The notes beneath the pieces are model-generated. The model was not told where the DNA came from, ran no database searches, and saw only the letters and a list, made by a program, of their open reading frames with translations. Position numbers and translations under genes: made by a program. From an uncultured Acetatifactor sp. (lineage in GTDB: Bacteria > Bacillota > Clostridia > Lachnospirales > Lachnospiraceae), in NCBI GenBank assembly GCA_910584435.1, contig CAJUAP010000001.1, positions 10,831 through 74,830 on the forward strand: DNA of 64,000 nt, read 5' to 3'. Positions within the stretch are counted from its first letter, which is position 1. Each line of letters begins with the position of its first letter. Positions 61,944 through 64,000 of the stretch are shown here, piece by piece.

Positions 61944-63068
61944 TTACTTCACAATAATTCCCAACTCCTTAATCCTTGCGTATACCCTCTCAAAAATATG
62001 TTTATACTTCTGATTGATCACACTTCTGGATAGCCGCATGAATTTCTCTTCATAGAAAATCATATTTGTCTCTTTCCTGAAACGATGTGCCAGCTCCTTT
62101 AACGTATCTGCCGTATTGAACATCTGACTCAGTGTATCGGCAGCTTCCCTGTGGAAATAATCTGCTGTGAGAGCACAGTTAAAGTCAAACAACGGCGCCA
62201 GATACTCAATTTTACCTGTTTCATTGTTCATAAGAAAACCATAGTTCTGTGTATGCCTGTCAGTGTTGACGACAATGTAATCTAACACAGGAATACTGGC
62301 AAACAGCTGCCCCCACTGCTTCATACAATATGTAATGAAATCCACACCGCACCTTTTTAAGTATTCCATAACCTCCCAGGCTTCTACAAACGAATATTCC
62401 TCTCCCACAAAATTTCTGCAGATAGAAACAATGACTTCGCCATCTACCGTATTCTTCATATCGCTTACATAAGCCACACTCTCAATCCTGTTCTTAAAAC
62501 ATCCCAGAATATCAGATGCCAGAACTTCCATTCTTGTATTCACATAATCGCGGGTTTTGTCTGATTTCAGCAGATATAGACTATCACCTAACCGGATCCA
62601 ACCTTTCCGAAACAACCCCTTTGTCGTTAATTCCGGACAGATGTTGTTTGTTGTGATTGTGGGATTAAACCCACTCAGAGATAAGTCGACAATATCCCTC
62701 AGCTTATTTTGCCGGATATTAATATGAGACCAGGTTACTTCTTCCCTATCATCTTTGATCCAATAACTATCCTGTATGGATACACCTTTACACCTGATAC
62801 AGATATCAACTCTGTTATCAATAGAATCAATCTGAGGTATCTGAAACGCCGCATAAATCTGCTTCGCATTATCTCTGGACAAGGAAAGCACCCTGCTGCT
62901 CAGATAACTTTTCACTTCCTGGATATTATGCAGGATATTCTTATTACAGGTTGGCTGTCTGATATTGGAGCGCAGACAAAAAGGGAGTAAATCCTCTCTG
63001 ATAACTTCTACGATAAAATCCTCCAAATCAAAATACAATACTTCTGAATCTCTTAACATCAAGTACAT
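61944..63068 (-). CDS. HipA-like Ser/Thr kinase, solitary
   Basis: A 374-residue protein. The C-terminal half carries the HipA-type kinase core: GDSLYLLKSD (ATP Lys ~168), VLDYIVVNTDRHTQNYGFLM (catalytic loop ~263-280, with DRH and N) and LAPLFDFNCAL (DFG-like metal site ~292-300). The N-terminal ~140 residues differ from HipA and match no family I know; overall it looks closer to CtkA-like or HipA-C-only kinases. The ATG at 63068 has AAGGTGGG in front. No HipB-type helix-turn-helix gene is adjacent; the flanks are comFB and a SleB-like gene. Targets could be tRNA synthetases, as for HipA, but that is inference. Confidence 0.82.
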   Translation of the reverse strand: MYLMLRDSEVLYFDLEDFIVEVIREDLLPFCLRSNIRQPTCNKNILHNIQEVKSYLSSRVLSLSRDNAKQIYAAFQIPQIDSIDNRVDICIRCKGVSIQDSYWIKDDREEVTWSHINIRQNKLRDIVDLSLSGFNPTITTNNICPELTTKGLFRKGWIRLGDSLYLLKSDKTRDYVNTRMEVLASDILGCFKNRIESVAYVSDMKNTVDGEVIVSICRNFVGEEYSFVEAWEVMEYLKRCGVDFITYCMKQWGQLFASIPVLDYIVVNTDRHTQNYGFLMNNETGKIEYLAPLFDFNCALTADYFHREAADTLSQMFNTADTLKELAHRFRKETNMIFYEEKFMRLSRSVINQKYKHIFERVYARIKELGIIVK

Positions 63069-63237
63069 TTTGTCCCACCTTCGTAATTCTGTTCCCCTGA
63101 ATGTAAATACTCTCACCTGTTATTGTACGCATACTTTGAGAATAATCCTGCTTTATATCCTATCATAGCACAGGCATTTAGATTTTTCAATGAAATTTCT
63201 TCCAGAAACACAATCATCTTTCAGAAAACACAATCTA

Positions 63238-63912
63238 TTACTTAAAAAATTCATGCCCCCCGTGCACAAACAAATAATTCAAGTTCTCGTCAAACCATTT
63301 CATTTTGGTATTATCCGCATATTTCCTTGCAGCAAAATATAACGCTCCCTGTGAGATATCTTCTCCTAAAAGCGCTCTCTCAACGGCATGAATCGTTTCT
63401 TCGCTGATTTCCACCTGATAATAGGCGCCATCCGCAACAGGAGAAAACTGTGCCACCCCGTTTTCCTTCTGAAAAACCACACCGGCTATACTGTCAGGAA
63501 ATTGTTCGTCTGTCAATCGATTCAACACTACATTCGCCACCAGAAGCTTACCGTCTTCATCTTCCGTACCGGCCTCTGCCTCCACAATCCGTAATAAGAC
63601 TTCCAACTCTTCATCCGGCAGTTCATACATATATTTCTGCTCCAGGATGCAGAAATCAATTACCCTTTGCTCAGAAATGGCAGAATCCACAATTCCCAGT
63701 ATGCTCCGCATCCCGAACTCACACAACTGCTCTTCCGGCATCCATTTTTCTTCCCTCTCCTTAGCTTTCTTATCCAGCTCCTTCAATTCAATTGTGAGTG
63801 TCATCACAGGTTCCGTATATAATCTGACCAAGTTTATTCCTTTGATACAACAAGTACAAGCCCAAAACAAAAATCCCATCATTGCCAGAAAACCCACTGC
63901 TTTTCTATACAT
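63238..63912 (-). CDS. SleB-like cell wall hydrolase
   Basis: A 224-residue protein with an N-terminal membrane or signal segment (VGFLAMMGFLFWACTCCIKGI, ~6-26). A ~75-residue linker precedes a C-terminal hydrolase domain (~105-224): LEVLLRIVEAEAGTEDEDGKLLVANVVLNRL with the catalytic Glu, FQKENGVAQFSPVADGAYY, and ALYFAARKY. This is the SleB/CwlJ cortex-lytic fold. Without a peptidoglycan-binding domain it resembles CwlJ/YkvT-type proteins, so a role in vegetative wall or germination is open. ATAGGAGGAAG precedes the ATG; beyond that is a 20-bp tandem repeat leader that runs off the window. Confidence 0.9.
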   Translation of the reverse strand: MYRKAVGFLAMMGFLFWACTCCIKGINLVRLYTEPVMTLTIELKELDKKAKEREEKWMPEEQLCEFGMRSILGIVDSAISEQRVIDFCILEQKYMYELPDEELEVLLRIVEAEAGTEDEDGKLLVANVVLNRLTDEQFPDSIAGVVFQKENGVAQFSPVADGAYYQVEISEETIHAVERALLGEDISQGALYFAARKYADNTKMKWFDENLNYLFVHGGHEFFK

Positions 63913-63919
63913 TCTTCCT

Positions 63920-64000
63920 CCTATTCCGATTCCGTCTCTTTTATTCCAGTTCCGTCTCTTTTATTCCAGTTCCGTCTCTTTTATTCCAGTTCCGTCTCTT
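63920..64000 (-). repeat. 20-bp tandem repeats upstream of the SleB-like gene
   Basis: Three identical 20-bp units (63941-63960, 63961-63980, 63981-64000) and a diverged fourth (63920-63940), continuing past the window end. The minus-strand unit contains GGAACTGGAATAAAA, the same block as the 15-bp units at 49126-49206. It lies outside the reading frame, upstream of a good ribosome site. Confidence 0.92.

Noticed and set aside
1..64000. tRNA or rRNA genes
   Set aside because: No CCA-ended cloverleaf-like segment or rRNA block was recognised by eye; a covariance scan could still find one I missed.

Overview
The window looks like a chromosome segment of a spore-forming gut Clostridium, most likely Lachnospiraceae (Clostridium cluster XIVa). 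The basis is moderate GC, strong AGGAGG-type ribosome binding sites, BspA-type leucine-rich surface proteins with a class B sortase, a T-box in front of pheST, a Rex regulator, SleB/SpoIID-type proteins and a Re-citrate-synthase-type enzyme next to NADP-isocitrate dehydrogenase. Most genes lie on the minus strand. Plus-strand genes are an ABC-F gene, a hybrid histidine kinase, a three-gene unknown cluster, and tyrA with a VanZ-like gene. I saw no tRNA, rRNA, CRISPR array, prophage or intact insertion sequence. Layout. 0-10 kb holds housekeeping genes in minus-strand order rex, coiled-coil protein, nnr, alr, mazF, corC-like, yebC, and a GT2/GT-C glycosyltransferase pair. 10-13.5 kb holds a cytosolic-looking BspA-LRR protein and an ABC-F ATPase broken by a one-base frameshift. 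13.5-17.1 kb is a probable glutamate/2-oxoglutarate operon (Re-citrate synthase-like, FCD-type GntR regulator, isocitrate dehydrogenase) behind a promoter whose -10 lies in a perfect 22-bp palindrome. 17.2-19.9 kb is an orphan hybrid histidine kinase. 20-29.7 kb is a surface cluster: subtilase, two BspA-LRR proteins (one a 1704-residue PKTGD-anchored giant) and a class B sortase. 30-31.6 kb carries three unknown small genes, one a Cys/Gly/Asn-rich hydrophobic protein. 31.7-43 kb holds an EF-G paralogue, tyrA, a VanZ-like gene, queA, an M18 aminopeptidase, and pheS-pheT with a T-box. 43-53.5 kb holds an SDR oxidoreductase, a giant DUF4132-like protein with a small partner, YihY, a SpoIID-domain protein, a probable ~250-nt structured RNA and a decayed ABC-ATPase fragment. 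53.5-64 kb holds pckA, a polysaccharide flippase, an M24 aminopeptidase, deoC, thrC, comFB, a solitary HipA-like kinase and a SleB-like hydrolase. Three kinds of repeat stand out. First, a ~102-bp palindromic element occurs three times (8506, 31184, 56977). Second, a ~27-bp palindromic motif occurs three times (4804, 33973, 38579). Third, at least five loci carry short degenerate tandem repeats (15, 15, 16, 20 or 48 bp units) just before or within the 5' end of a gene (alr, pheT, DUF4132 gene, deoC, sleB-like). Several of these units resemble ribosome binding sites. The best candidates for undescribed biology are the tandem-repeat leaders, the dispersed palindromes, the unknown 30-31.6 kb cluster and the RNA at 52.7-53.0 kb. 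All functional statements come from reading motifs by eye; no database search was run.
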